Shown here: piece by piece, positions 48,041 to 61,914 of the stretch
Numbering within the stretch: the stretch's first letter is position 1
Layout: the number at the start of each line of letters is the position of its first letter
From: Beta vulgaris subsp. vulgaris
Taxonomy: Eukaryota > Streptophyta > Magnoliopsida > Caryophyllales > Amaranthaceae
Assembly (NCBI RefSeq): GCF_026745355.1
Contig: NC_079206.1
Coordinates: forward strand, 31,984,323 to 32,048,322
Direction of reading: 5' to 3'
DNA length: 64,000 bases
The notes under the pieces: generated by a model
What the model was told of the DNA's origin: nothing
The model's input: only the letters and a program-made list of their open reading frames with translations
Databases searched by the model: none
Position numbers and translations under genes: made by a program

Positions 48041-49050
48041 GGTTTTTAACAATTTTTCAACAAGTACCCTTGACAAAATTGGAAAATTCACCATATACCC
48101 TTAATGTTTCAGATATTCACCATATACCCCTGAATTTTCGAAAACGTTCACCAAATACCCTTTTCCTAACTTCCATTAACTCATCATTTGCATTATTTAC
48201 AATTTGGTCACAATTAACCCCTAACCTTAACCCAATCCTAATCCTAAACAACAACCCTAACCCAACCCTAACCCAACCCTAATCAAACATAATAACCCTA
48301 AGCCAACCCTAATCCAAAATAATAACCCTAATCCTAAACAATAACCCTAACCTAACCCACCCCTAACACTGACCCCCTGCCAGCCCACCCCAGCCTCCAC
48401 CCCTCCCACGATCCCTCCTCATCCCTCTCTACTCCACCATCGCTGCCCCTCCCCCCTCCCCCCTCCCCGTCGATTTCCCCACTCCCTCCCCTCTTCTTCG
48501 AACACCGGCTCAACACCAGATCAAATCTCACAAAATTCCGCGAACTTCAATCATATTTTCTTCTTTAAACTTCAATCTCTGATCTATTCTTCTTCAAATT
48601 ATCAAAATTTCTTTTCAAATCTAATATCAAGTCACAATGCCAACAAAAAAACACACAAGATCCAACTCAGAATTCAAAATCAAGCCACAATGCTGCGGGA
48701 AATTGAGGCGTAGGGTGGGGGCTGGGCTGTCGCGATGGAGGGAAGGGGAGCTGCGACGGTGGCGGGGAGGGGAATGGGAGGGGGTAGGGGCTGGGCTAGG
48801 GTGGAGAGGGGGAGGGGGCTTAGGTGGGTTAGGTTAGGGTTAGGGGGTTAGAATTAGGGGATTAGGGTTTAGGGTTAGGGTGGCAAAATTGGAAATAACT
48901 CTAACGACGACTTAACGTCCGTTACCAAAAAGGACATTTGGTGAACAGTTTTGAAAAGTCAGGAGTCTATGGTGAATATCTAAAACATTGAGGATATATG
49001 GTAAATTTCGTAATTTGTCGGGGGTATTTGGTGAAAAAATCGTTTTTTAA
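48041..49050. mobile_element. Foldback-type element, family B, with telomere-like arms
   Basis: The outer 150 bp at each end are inverted copies (AATTCACCATATACCC, TTCACCAAATACCC). The inversion continues inwards through CCCTAA-like stretches (48225-48360 against 48825-48890) and C/G-rich blocks, leaving only a short unpaired centre near 48490-48690. No coding capacity and no clear target duplication. A right-half relative lies at 55611-56201. Confidence 0.75.
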
Positions 49051-51011
49051 TACACAACATCTAATTTTGGTGATCACTTAATTAAAATCACTAGATCAAT
49101 AGCTATCTAAATTGGTTTTCCAAATAATCTTACTAGGCATGATTTAACTGATTTGCAGGTCTGATTTTGCAAACAATAATACATATTGGTGGTCATGCAG
49201 CTGCAATTTAAAAGGCATAATAAACATATTCAAGACAAGTAAATAATAATTATCGGAAAAGAGATCAAAAAGAATGCACTACTACTAGATTGTGCCTTTA
49301 TGAATATAAAGATCTACACTCGTGAAGGTAGATTGTTAGTATAAACGGGATTAAATTGGAAATAACCTTCGAGAATCATACTTTTATCGCCTAGGTCCCA
49401 CTATATGGAAGTCAAATGAATTAATCTTTAGTCTTGAGAAAGTGAATTCTTGGTTGAGGAATAGAATGAAAATTCTTGTGTTGTTCAATGCGTTTAAGAG
49501 TATTTATGGAGAGTTTATAGAGAGTCTTTGAGTGTTTAGATATGTCGAAATTTGTGTAAAAGTTCGTGAAGAAAAATATGAGTGAAAAAGGATATTTATA
49601 GTGCAAAATAGGACTAGGGTTCGAAACACAGAAGCCACAAATAGAAAAAGAAAGTTTGTGCTCCACGCAGCCACTGTCTAGTGCATGTGTCATATGTGCC
49701 ACACATCAAAGCAAGTCTGTCGCGCCTAGCGCATAGCCCTTGCGTGCAAAACATACAATCCAATTTTTTTGCCGATGTTTAGTTTTTATCTTCAATAATC
49801 GTTTTGACTTATATTATCAAAAGTTATCAAGAGTAAATTATTTATGATATAATATCTAGTTTAATGAAATTAATTTAATAAAAGATTTATTTTGAAAATT
49901 CATTGAATTAGCATGAATTATTAATTGTGCTTTGAAGCTGGTTTGTATATTAAATGGACCTTTAAACATATTTTGGACTCATAAAGTGTTTTGGGTAAGA
50001 CATTTGATTGTTCATCTGCAATCCGGACCATGTAGGACGACAATATATTTCGTCACTGGATACTAAAATAGAAGACAAATCTATGTATATATAGCAAGCA
50101 ACGATACTCTCTCATAATGCTGATTAACAGTATAACCATTAATAGGTTATTACTGTCCTTCTATAATCATCAAAAAAAGGAAGAAATTAAAGGAGAGAAA
50201 CAAACGTTATTTCTAAGCTTATGAATAATGTTTACTTCATCACTTTTGAATACAACCTTTTGGTAGCCAATATGCCCTACACTAGTAATATTGCCTCGTC
50301 CTTAGTAAATTGTCCTAGTATATATATTAAGTTAGGGTATATATTAAGAGTAAATAATAAAGATTGCAAATATTTATAGTAAAAAGAACAAAAAAAAAGT
50401 ATAGTAGTCTTATTTTATTCTTTTATAATATTCTTTTTAATATTAATTTATCAAGAAATATTTGCTTAGTGTTAAGCCCAGCTATTAGGTTGTGCAAGCA
50501 GCCAATAACACAGGGTCTCAGAAAATTGGGGGCTCCAAATACTAATTTCGTTGACAGGAATTTATGTCTACAATGAAAATTCACATGATTTTCTCATTTG
50601 AGAAGTTGTTTGGTTGACAGGAAATTAAGAAAACAGGTACAGTGGAAATTCTTTGGATTTTGAAATTCCCACAAAATGTGGGAATTTAATTACCCACTCC
50701 ACCCTTGGTCAATAAGAATTCCACGATGAATTGCAATTTACTTGATATCAACCAAACAAATTTAAGCCATTGCCTAGTAATTAATTACGTCAGGGAAGTA
50801 ATTTACTAGGAAATAAAACTCACTACATGAATTAAATTCCTATTTATACCAAACGAGCAATAAAAATTAGCCTGAAAGAAACAAAAAGAAAAGCAATTAA
50901 CTTTATCTCACTATCAGTATTAACACCTTCATTTTCTCTAGAAGTATTTAACAACTTTGACATCAATTCTTTTTGGTAATTTCCAAAGTGAGCCATTAAT
51001 TCTTTGTGGTA
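49051..51011. other. Intergenic, no supported gene
   Basis: AT-rich. 50605-50865 has GTTTGGTTGACAGGAAATT at one edge and AATTCCTATTTATACCAAAC at the other, a possible diverged MITE. No coding signal otherwise. Confidence 0.35.
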
Positions 51012-51261
51012 CTCCCTCTGTTTTTTCTTAATTGCTACATTGTTTGATCATGTTTTGTAAGATGTTTTGAAATCCTTAATATCTCTTATTTTCTTTAAGT
51101 AAAATTTATAAAATTTGGATATTATGAATCTACAAATCGAGACGAATCTAACAAAACCATACATGACTATATTTTGCTTATGAAAAAATCACAAAAATTA
51201 GTTGAAATTGGTCATTTGGTTTCCTAAAATGGAAATGTATCAATTAAAAAAACGGAGGGAG
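51012..51261. mobile_element. Stowaway-type MITE
   Basis: Ends CTCCCTCTGTTTTTTCTTAA and TTAAAAAAACGGAGGGAG, with TA at 51010-51011 and 51262-51263. Shares its core GAGACGAATCTAACAA with the MITE at 13617-13870. Confidence 0.9.
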
Positions 51262-52343
51262 TAATTACCAAGTTGAGCCATGAATTCTTATTCATTTTCT
51301 CATTGAAACCCTCTCATCTCCCCTTGTCAACGAAGAAAACCTTCCCTATTAGCTCAAAGGATTAAAGATAATCATTTAATTTATTTGCAAAGAAAATGAC
51401 AAACTTTTCCCCTATTCTATGAGATTACTCTATCTCGATTTCCCTATTCATAGAGTTATACATTGAAGGGAAAAATCTCCAAATTATGCCTAAATTCAAA
51501 AGAAGAAACGGTAGAATTCTAGAAGAATTTCAATCCACAACAATTCACTTCTTTCATACTTTCGGCGTTCAAATGCTCAATTCGTGATTGTCTACTAATT
51601 TGGAGTATGCTACTTTGATTCTAGATATGATTTGTATTTATATGACTATTTGATCTTATACCAGCACGAAATTTTGGAAAAAGTTGTGAATTTTTATTGA
51701 AATTTTCTTAAATATGTAACCTTCAATTCAGGTTGTAGTACTATAAGTATTTGTTTGGTTTAATTCTTTTGGGTGCTGAACTTCAACAATTCATTGAAAT
51801 TTGGTGGGGCGGGGGGAGAGGAGGGTGTTGAGGACTTTGTGAGGAACATGAAGAGGGTGGAGACGGGAGAAGTAAGTGGAAGGAGGATGATTGGAGGGCA
51901 ACAACATGCGAAGGAGGATGGGACATAAAGCACAATAATGGAGGGGAGCACTGTGCTAGTACACTCTCCAAAGGACACTAGAGTAACTTACTTTTCAAGT
52001 TAATAAAACCCTAGACCAGGTACCTAATACTTTTGATTTGGTCCATAACTCAGTGTGTATAGGTAGGAAAGAATAATTGAGGAAGGAGAGGGAGAATATA
52101 CACAATACAGGAAGAGAACAAATATGATGTGAGTTTTACAAGGGGAATCATCTTTCGGCCCCTTGCTTGATCTTTTGCTTTTACCATGGGGTGTGGCTCT
52201 AGTATAACCGTAAGCAGAAGAGGATAGTGAAGGTGCAACCTAATACTGAACGAGGTGAAAACACTGGGAATGGGAGGCTTCAGGAGAGATGAGAGAGGAG
52301 TTTGCTCCCTTAACAGTAGCAGAGGTTGGTGGCCACCAATCCT
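51262..52343. other. Intergenic, no supported gene
   Basis: Short Ser/Pro-rich minus-strand frames at 51760-51978 are compositional. I see no domain or repeat pair here. Confidence 0.35.
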
Positions 52344-53487
52344 GCGAAGGACAATGATAATATTTAGCTAGATTTACCAGGGTCTGGACAACCCTCGGAC
52401 AGTCAAAACTCTCCAGTCATGGGGTTAGAGGGAGCGGCCTAACATGGTTTTCTTGATGAAAACTTTGATTGAATAAAAAAAACCTTCAATTAGTGAAAGA
52501 AAAGTATGGCTTTACGGATAGTTTATGCTTGAGTACAATGAGTTTAATTTGTTAGGGGGAATGGTTTTCTATGTGGTGATGTAAAGGCGCATGTGATCTC
52601 TTATTCGAACCATCATGTTGCAATGGAGCTGAGGTGTGAGATGATTTTGATACTCCTAGGTGGCCGAGTGAGCAGCTATTGTCATCTATGGTTGGCCGGA
52701 GGCTACGAACAGACATTTCACTTGGTCATTGATGAGGGAATTAGGAATGGCATTACGTTCCTGTGATATTTTTTGGAGATTGTAATAAAATCCTTAATGC
52801 TTCAGAGAAAGAGGGATGTGCAACTAGGAAGGAGAGCCAACTTGATGCTTTTAGGGAGGCGGTTGATTTATGAGGAATTCAAGACTTGGGTTATAGGGTC
52901 AGTAAGTTCACTTAGCAAAGGGGGAGTACAGGGGAATGGGATGATTTGGGAGACATTGAAACGATTTCTTGCTAGTGATGAGGTGGGAACACTTTTCCCG
53001 AACAATTGGGTGCACAATTACCAAATATACAAATCTGATCATAGCCTAATTTTGCTGGAAACTGAAGTCGTGAATGGAGGGAGATGGAGAGGGAGGGGAA
53101 GGCGTTTTCACTTTGAGGTACTCTGGCTCTCAAACCTGGATTTTCGGGATATGATAAAACAGGCATGGGGCTCCTCACAACATTCAGCTATTATGGACAA
53201 GATGGGGGTGTGTGAATGCATTGGGTGTGCATGGGCTGCTAGTATTTTTGGGGACGTAAATAACACATAAAACTGAAGGAGGAAGAGCTACAACTATGGC
53301 ATTCTAAACCACCTAACGGTGTAATGATTGAGAAGTGTAGAAAACTGTTAGGGATGTAGATGACTTGAATAGGTTAAATGAATCTTATTAGCATGCGAGA
53401 GCTTGAACGAATGAATAGAGGGATAGGGATAAGAATGTCTCTTACTTCAACCAGAAAGCTAATCAAAGAAAATGTCGTAATACTATT
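52344..53487 (+). pseudogene. Decayed LINE ORF2 remnant (endonuclease part), cut by an LTR
   Basis: From 52344 frames in succession give the AP-endonuclease start (MIIFSW, GLDNPRTVKTLQSWG, VFLMKT) and, after several shifts, LFPNNWVHNYQIYKSDHSLI with the SDH motif at about 53000-53050. A linker (FHFEVLWL) follows, then a region around 53420-53480 with YFNQKANQRK. The remnant stops where TGTAACACCCC begins at 53488; the RT part is not found on the other side. Confidence 0.7.
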
Positions 53488-55610
53488 GTAACACCCCGAC
53501 AATTCTCTTTTTTTTCAAAAGGATTTTTCATATAAAATTTAGAGAATTATCAAAGTATTATCTCCCGTGTGATAAGTATTCGCTTATTCAGAATTTTGCA
53601 GCGGAAATAATAATAAATAACTTAGAAAGTAAAACTTAGTCAATCAAAAGTCAAACCAACATAAAGTCAAACTCAAACTCAAAAGTAAAAGTCAAACACA
53701 AGGTCAAAATCAACTATGAAAAATAAAAGTCAACACAAGCTCTCAATTTTTCCGAACCCATGATGCATCATCTTCAAACATGTAAACGACGATGCTCTAT
53801 TGATTTCGAGAGACTGCTCACCAAATGGGCCATCACAGAATCGATAAGGCATTATCATGATCAACACATACACACAAAGCACGTAATTAGCTAAACTGAG
53901 TACTAAATATTAAATAAATATAAAATCTAACACGATACTAATATATAGTAAGCAGTGATAAATAATAATATAATAACATAGCAGACTATTTTCACTGAAC
54001 TAAACTCTACAACTAATAAATTAGTTAATTTAGATGGAATAGTCAATGGAACGAGTTGTCTAAACCAAAACCAGTCTTCAATCTTGACGACGAAGTACGG
54101 GCGCGACTCTTTATTCCCCTGACCTATGATATCGAGGAACCTTTTAAGGGTTGTATATAAGAAGCTAAAAAGGAAAATAATTTGCATTAATTGATCATTT
54201 ATTACATCGGTTGATGCAAAAAAAAATCATAAATTCACAACTTATTTCCATTTTAAGTAGTGTATCTATGTCTTATATGCAACCCTAAGGGCTACATATA
54301 GCATAACCCTAAATAAAAATAGGACATGATGATCAATTCGGTCCCAAGAAAAGTCATGTGCTACCACCATATACTCCAACTCATACTAGTCCAACACTTC
54401 AGACGTGCACAAGTCTAAAGCTATTGTTATCCACGTTTCACTTTATATGATTAGTAATTTATTCACTTGTGATGACTCACAAGTAGAACAAATAATATAA
54501 TCATAAAAAATTATAAACTTTCATTTTTATCTTAGGCTTACATAAGGTGATCATCAATTTAACAACCCAAGATTAATTCCAATATTAAATCCATAACATT
54601 TATTTATTTGTTGAACCAAGTCAACAACCAACCAATACCTTTCATAGGTGAAATAACCAACTTACCAAATAAGGCCCTCGGTCCTTGTAAAGTAATTAAA
54701 TAATTCAAAGGGAACAACATGATTCAATCATGATCCAATACCAATATAAATATTAGTCCCTCAATTAATAAAATGAAATTTCCAGATCTCATATGCTTGC
54801 ATCAATATTCCATACAAACATAATATCATCATCATAATCAACATGATTCACACAACTATGTAACACATGCAAATCCAATTGAATATAAATCACATATGAA
54901 CTAAAAATAGTTCCCTATACATGATACTACATAAATCCTATCCTTAGGACATGATACTAATCCAACCAACACATATATAGGTATGTACGTACCTTGTGTA
55001 GACAAAATGAAAGGCCACTTTCACAAGCTTAAAAGTCGCAGAAAAAGAATAATCCGCCTAATAATAATCAACATATCCACAAATTAGTACTCTAGAAATT
55101 TCCATCAATATTAAAATACTTTAAACCCTCTTTAAAAGTGTTTAAAAATCTTTCTTATCATTAAAACTTAATTATTAAATCTTTCTAGTATAGTACCACT
55201 ATACTAGTTGTTAAAAACTCTTTAAAACTAATAATTTGATAGTTAAAACTCCATTATAAGCATTTTTATCAAGTTTTCCAGCAACTTATAATATAATAAA
55301 ATCCTTTTTAAAAATACTTAAATATAATTAAAATCATAAGAATACTCAATTTCATAACTATAATATACTACTATGATTTTCCAACTTATAAAACCTTAAA
55401 AATCCATACTTTGGTACTTTAGACCTTAATTTAAACATAATAAATAAATCTGAAATTTAAGTACTTCATTATATAAACTACATAATCTTATATTTACATT
55501 TAAAATATCAAACTATAACTTTAAACATACATATTAAAAACATCTTTACAAATATAAACTTTGCATTAAATATAACTTGAGAAAGAAGAAACAACCAAAG
55601 AAAAAGGAGG
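53488..55610. mobile_element. Truncated Gypsy-type LTR
   Basis: Starts TGTAACACCCCGACAATTCT and has the same early architecture as the solo LTR at 27303: an inverted pair (ACAATTCTCT / AGAGAATTAT) followed by TTTTGCAGCGGAAAT. AT-rich noncoding sequence runs about 2.1 kb. No matching ...TTACA end or target duplication was found, so the far end is lost, probably at the junction with the G-rich foldback half at about 55611. Confidence 0.55.
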
Positions 55611-56320
<710 letters not shown>

Positions 56321-56458
56321 AAAAGTTGTACATAGTGATAAAATGATAATAATAGTAATACTAGTAATGAAATACAAAGTAATAATATTATTAAAAATAA
56401 TATGTTTTATATAATTCAGATCACATCAAATTTGATTATTTTAGCTTAGTAAAAAAAA

Positions 56459-56721
56459 TCTCTATTATATAAGGGAAGAGGAGGGGATACTAAAAATGGT
56501 AATTCCTTTTATACCCTTAAGTAAAAAAATACAAATTCACCATCTTTTATCATTATATCTTCAATTAATAAATATTTACATCATCATTGATCTATTGGCT
56601 TTCAAAAAATAGAAGATAAATATACAATGAACTTTATGAATAATTTTTCATATATATTATTATGCAATTGACCTTTTGCTTGTTTTCGCATGCATCGCGT
56701 GCATATGCCATATAGGACTAG
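56459..56721 (+). mobile_element. Short non-autonomous Helitron
   Basis: Starts TCTCTATTATATAAGGGAAG after A and ends with the GCATGC-ATC-GCGTGC hairpin, 15 bases, then CTAG before T. 263 bp, noncoding. The 5' end differs only slightly from that of 23750-24879, so both belong to one family. Confidence 0.82.
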
Positions 56722-57049
56722 TAAAAATAAGGTGAACTAAACATAGCCTAAGTCAAATTTATGCTCAATTTTTACAAATTTTTTTTTTGAAGGGACAATT
56801 TTAGTGCCATAGTCAAATTGTAATACACAGTACCAATTTCACAACTAGTTTGTTACACTATACACATAGTGCCGCTCTTGGCACCAGAGACAAAAATAAA
56901 ATGGAACAACATCATCACTGCTCTCTCCACCACCACCACCACCACCATCACCACCATGTCGTACCATTATGTGGTTCACACAATCATTTTTTACAAAGCC
57001 CCAATTCTAATTTTTGCCATCACCTAATAATCATCCCACTGATGCAGGA
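56722..57049. other. Noncoding, (CAC)n-like tract
   Basis: Contains an imperfect CAC/CAT repeat at 56929-56957 that reads as poly-His in one frame; no gene. Confidence 0.5.
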
Positions 57050-57364
57050 TGATAGATCCTACTAAGATAGAATAGAAATAGAAGAGGTAGAATAGACTTT
57101 GAGAGAGATTAAGAATCCAGAATTCAGAATGAAAGAGAAAGGAAGAGAGATAGAAAGTAATAGGAGAGAAGAAGAATGTGTTTATATTTCTGCATATCTC
57201 ATTACTTGAGTTTACAAGTATTTATATAGTTTGTAACAATCAAACTATAACAGAAATGTAATAACAGAAACAGAACAAAATAACAGATAACAGAATTCTG
57301 TTATTTTATTTAACAACTTTTGGGCGCCAAAATCAAAAAACAAGATTTATTACAATCCTTATCA
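57050..57364 (-). repeat. 3' LTR of the chromovirus
   Basis: Minus-strand TGATAAGGATTGTAATAAAT start and TAGGATCTATCA end (TGATA/TATCA inverted tips), directly after the polypurine tract. A TATA box CTATATAAATAC lies inside. No partner LTR in the window, so the ends rest on motif reading. Confidence 0.7.
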
Positions 57365-57400
57365 TACTTTCCCCCTTAAGAGACTTGTCCCAAGTCTCTA

Positions 57401-60400
57401 CTAAGTAACAAAGGAAGGGTAAGACTTTTCAAAGTCGTCAGCAGCTTCCCAAGTAGCTTCACTGTCTGAATATCCTGCCCACTGTACTAGGTACTTCACC
57501 CGAGGTTTATTCTGAAACCTAACTACTTTTCTCTCCAAAATAGCAGCTGGTTGTAATTTCACAGTATCATGTTGACCTTGAAACCAATCTGGTATATGAG
57601 CAGCAACTGGAAGAACCCTATGAAATTTCTTCAACTGGGATACATGAAAGACATCATGTATTTGAGCAGTGTTAGGTAGTTTCAGTTTATAGGCAACCTT
57701 GCCAATTAAAGCTAACACCTGAAAAGGGCCATAATACTTCTGAGCAAGCTTGTTATTGCTGCGTCTTTGTATTGAATTCTTCCTATAGGCTTGGAGCGTA
57801 AGCCAAACCCAATTACCAACAATAAAGGATCTCTCAGATCTGTGTTGGTCAGCTTGCACCTTCATTCTGTTCTGAGCCTTAATCAGTTGTAACTTTATTA
57901 GCTCCTTGATCATATTTTCCCTCCTTTGTAGACTTTTGTCAACAGCAAGCACATTAGATTCACCAGCCAAGTATGGCAGATGCAAAGGTGGTGGTTGATT
58001 ATACACCACTTCATATGGTGTAAGCTGAGTTGAAGAGTGAAAATGGGTGTTATACCACCATTCAGCTAAAGGAAGCCATAAACACCAATCTTTGGGTTGA
58101 CTTCCACACATGCACCTCAAATAACACTCCAAACATCTATTCACCACTTCTGTTTGGCCATCTGTTTCAGGATGATAAGAAGAAGACAACAGAAATTCTG
58201 TGCCATGTATAGAGAACAATCCTTTCCAAAAATTGCTAAGAAAGATTGCATCTCTATCACTAACAATACTCCTTGGCCATCCATGGAGCTTAAAAATGTT
58301 ATCCAAATAAACTTGAGCAACTTGGATTGCTGTAAAAGGATGAGCTAATGGAACAAAATGGGCGTATTTACTCAATCTGTCCACAACAACAAAAATGACT
58401 TCATACCCCATAGACTTAGGTAAACCTGTGATGAAATCCATTGATATGTCCACCCACACTTCCTCTGGAATTGCTAGTGGCTGCAACAATCCAGGATAGG
58501 CTGATGAATCATATTTAGCAGCTTGGCAAATGACACATTCTCTAACAAATTGCCTCACTGTCTTAGTCATGCCCTTCCAATAAAATACACTTTTAACCCT
58601 CTTGAGAGTTAAATCTCTCCCAGCATGGCCTCCTTCTGGTGAAGAGTGATGCCATTGAATTATTTGCAGTTTAATGTCAAAATCATTTCCCACCACAATC
58701 TTACCATGTCTTCTTAATAACCCAGCCTCAAATGAAAAAGAAGCATGGTTGTGTTGTTGTTGAAGTTGCTCAATGAGTTGCTGTAAAGCCACATCTTCTT
58801 TATAGCTATCCTTGATCTGCTCCTCTAAATTAGAGGAAACAATAGAAATAGCCATGCACAAGATCTCAGATCCTTGCACCCTTGAAAGTGCATCTGCCAC
58901 CACATTTTCTTGCCCACTTCTATATTGTATTTCATAATCAAAACCCATTAGTTTGGAAAGCCAAAACTGTTGAAATGGTGTTGAAATTTTCTATTGCAAG
59001 AGCCATTTCAAGCTTTTATGACCAGTCTTGATAATGAAATGACTTCCCATCAAATATTGCTCCCACTTTTGCACAGCAAATACTATAGCCAAGAGTTCCT
59101 TCTCATATACAGATAATTTCTGCCATCTTGGACCAAGTGTCTTGCTAATAAAGGCCAATGGGTGTCCTGATTGCATGAGTACAGCTCCAATACCAGCAAT
59201 GGAAGCATCTGTTTCTACTATGAACATATTAGAGAAATTAGGTACTGCCAAGACAGGAGCAGATACCAAAGCTGTTTTCAAGGTCTCAAATGCCAACTAA
59301 GCTTCTGTATGCCAACTAAAATTACCATGTTTAAGTAATTCATAAAGAGGTTTACATATAGAAGCATAGTTTTTAACAAACTTCCTGTAATATCCAGTTA
59401 AACCCAAGAAGCTTCTAAGCTCTTTAACTGATTTAGGAATAGGCCAGTTAGCTACTGCCTCCACCTTCTTAGGGTCAGTTTCAACCCCTGCTGCTGATAT
59501 AAAATGACCTAAATACTCAACCTTATCAATGACAAAACTACATTTGCTAGCTTTTGCATACATTGAATGTTGTTGCATAAGCTGAAAAACATCTTCAAGA
59601 TGTTGCATATGCTCATGTTTAGTCTTGCTGTAGACTAATATATCATCAAAAAAGACAAGCACACATCTTCGAAGTAGAGGTTTAAACACACTGTTCATCC
59701 AACTTTGAAATGAGGCAGGAGCATTAGTTAAGCCAAAAGGCATAACTAGGAACTCATAATGGTCTGTATGAGTTTTGAAGGCTGTTTTAAAAACATCTTC
59801 TGGATTAACTCTAAGTTGATGATACTCTGCCCTTAGATCAAGCTTACTAAACACAGTTGCCCCTGCTAATTCATCTATCATTTCTTCCACAGCAGGAATT
59901 GGGAATTTGTCTTTTACAGTTTTGTTGTTCAATTCCCTATAATCCACACATAACCTCCACGTTCCATCTTTCTTCCCAACAAGAAACAACAGGAGATGCA
60001 AAGGGCTGTTGCTAGGCTGAATAATTCCCCTGTCATGCATTTCTTGCACTAACTGCTCAATCACATCTCTTTGTTTTAAGGGATACCTATGGGGTCTAAT
60101 GTTAACAGGAGAAACATTAGGTAAAAGAGGGATTTTATGATCAAATACTCCTCTTTGAGGAGGAAGATCTATAGGGTCCTCAAAGACTGTGTTATATTTT
60201 TGTTTGAGCTGATCCAATTCATCACTTTCACATTGTACCTGATTGGAACAAGTTTGGACAGACAATCCATTAATTGCAGAAAACAAAGATGAGAAGCTGA
60301 GTGAAAATCTTTTTCATATGTCTTGCCCTCCAAAACCTTCACTCTACCAGGTGGAATGCCTCTTAGTACAAAAGATTCACCTCCCAACTTAAAACTCATC

Positions 60401-60588
60401 ACTAACTGCTGAAAATCCCAGTTAATCTGTCCTACAGTGCTCAACCATTGTACACCAAGCACCATATCACATCCCCCTAATGATGAAGAGAATGATGATT
60501 GATACATGATTAGCTTAGCTTTAGTTAATGTGATAGATAAATTAACAATGGAAGGAAAGTAAATGATTCTAATTCTCCTTTCCTTCAC
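57401..60588 (-). pseudogene. Chromovirus pol: protease end, RT, RNase H, integrase, chromodomain
   Basis: The protease tail shows GCDMVLGVQWLSTVG (about 60480). A one-base shift near 60290 leads into RT: GTWRLCVDYRELN, FSKLDLRAEYHQLRV (Gly to Glu at a usually invariant Gly) and VFFDDILVYS. RNase H: FIVETDASIAGIGAVL. Integrase: HHSSPEGGHAGRDL, CVICQAAK, DISMDFITGLP, SDRDAIFLS, PETDGQTEVVNR. The C-terminal chromodomain reads VKYLVQWAGYSDSEATWE. From 60286 to 57401 one frame holds apart from two TAG codons (59299-59297, 58993-58991), at least the first fitting a C-to-T change of CAG. Few lesions imply a fairly recent loss. Confidence 0.9.
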
Positions 60589-60612
60589 TATAAAGTTTAT
60601 TTACAGGCATTA

Positions 60613-60957
60613 CAACCCGCTTGGTAGTCGTTAATAAATTGCGGTAATGGGCATGAATTTTAAGTGTAATTTTATTAGGGAAGCACCCTTAAAATCTCCA
60701 TGGGGAGGCATTTTTTCTCCATGGGCAAGCAATTTCACCCCTAAACTTGTGTTTTTGTCTCCAAGGGGAAGCAAATTTCATTACCACTCATTACTACCTA
60801 CAAGGTGGTATTGGATGGGAATGAAAATTCAAAAAGAAAAGTGGACACTTTAGGATAAATTAGCATTATCATGGAAATGGACAATGATATTTTTCACAAA
60901 TTTACACACAAATTCATTCCCATTACCACCATTTATGACCAACTACCAAACAGGCCG
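60613..60957. mobile_element. PIF/Harbinger Tourist-like MITE
   Basis: Inverted ends CAACCCGCTTGGTAGTCG and CAACTACCAAACAGGCCG, continuing through GGTAATGGGCATGAATTT / AAATTCATTCCCATTACC. TTA is duplicated at 60610-60612 and 60958-60960. Confidence 0.82.
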
Positions 60958-60960
60958 TTA

Positions 60961-61914
60961 AGGTAAGGGTAGGGATTGGTATAGGGAGTAAGAGGGTTAG
61001 GTGGTATGAGACCGACCTACATACTAGCTTAGATCCTAACAATGTTTACTCGAATGAAAGAATACTGAGTAAGGGTTCTATGGTTTGACTCATCTTAACT
61101 CCATCTAGGAGGGGTTTTGGATCATTTTGGTTAAACTAAACGTAACTTGTTTAATATAAGGTTTTTAGGTTCTACTTCACTCATTAAACACCAGAGTTAT
61201 CTTGGAAAAGTACGTCCAAAATCGATAAGACTCACGACTAAACCAAACTAATCACAAAAGTAATGTTTATCAAGGAAGTAATGTGCCTTTGAATGGGTAA
61301 TACAATCCTAAACAAACTATGAAAAGGAGATAAAAAGAAACTAAAATATGTCCTAATCTAATTTGAAAAAGATTAGAAATCAAACTAACCCACTAACACA
61401 CTCTTATCTTAATTAACATACATCTAATTAGACTTCCAATCCAACTATAGATTAGGACATAAAATTGAAAATGAAAGATAAGAATAGAAGACTCCTAGAT
61501 TGCTTAAAACATGAAAAACCTATCTCGGGTAGGATACTTTGAAATTGTAAGCCAACTTTAACTCAAGCTCTTAATTAAATAGGATACGTAGAACCGTAAA
61601 TCAACTAGATCTCCGATGGATGAACGTCCAACAAACCTTATCGCCCTAGAAACAAAAACATGCCACCTTTGTAATTACTTGCTCTCTAAGGAAAACTTGT
61701 GCACGAAAAAGCCATGTATGCATCACCTCATGTGGATAGAAGAAGATGAGAAGTCTTATTTATGTTCAAGAGGGACAGGGATTATGAAAGTGATGAGAAT
61801 AAGGATAGGGATGAAACATGTCACTTATCCCACCAAGATATTACAATGGGGGAATGGTGGTACAAAGGGATCAGATTAGGATGGAGGAGTAATAGACGTC
61901 ACCGTTGATATATA
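60961..61914. other. Intergenic, no supported gene
   Basis: An 87-codon frame at 61616-61879 has no recognisable domain. I see no repeats or splice-supported exons. Confidence 0.35.

Larger units (their letters stand above)
57050..60600 (-). mobile_element. 5'-truncated chromovirus (Ty3/Gypsy with chromodomain)
   Basis: On the minus strand: end of protease, RT, RNase H, integrase with chromodomain, polypurine tract AAGGGGGAAAG (about 57368-57378) and the 3' LTR. Gag, the 5' LTR and the protease start are absent; homology stops at about 60600, three bases or so from a Harbinger-type MITE. Chromodomain presence places it in the chromoviruses; the exact clade is not decided. Confidence 0.88.

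Noticed and set aside
48225..48890. Interstitial telomere relic
   Set aside because: The CCCTAA/TTAGGG-like runs are degenerate, arranged as inverted arms, and recur in a second family copy; they belong to the transposon.
49421..49702. 93-codon minus-strand frame
   Set aside because: No recognisable domain, low-complexity composition, no splice or promoter support.
56850..57065. His-rich frame
   Set aside because: Short imperfect CAC repeat; no domain and no splice support.
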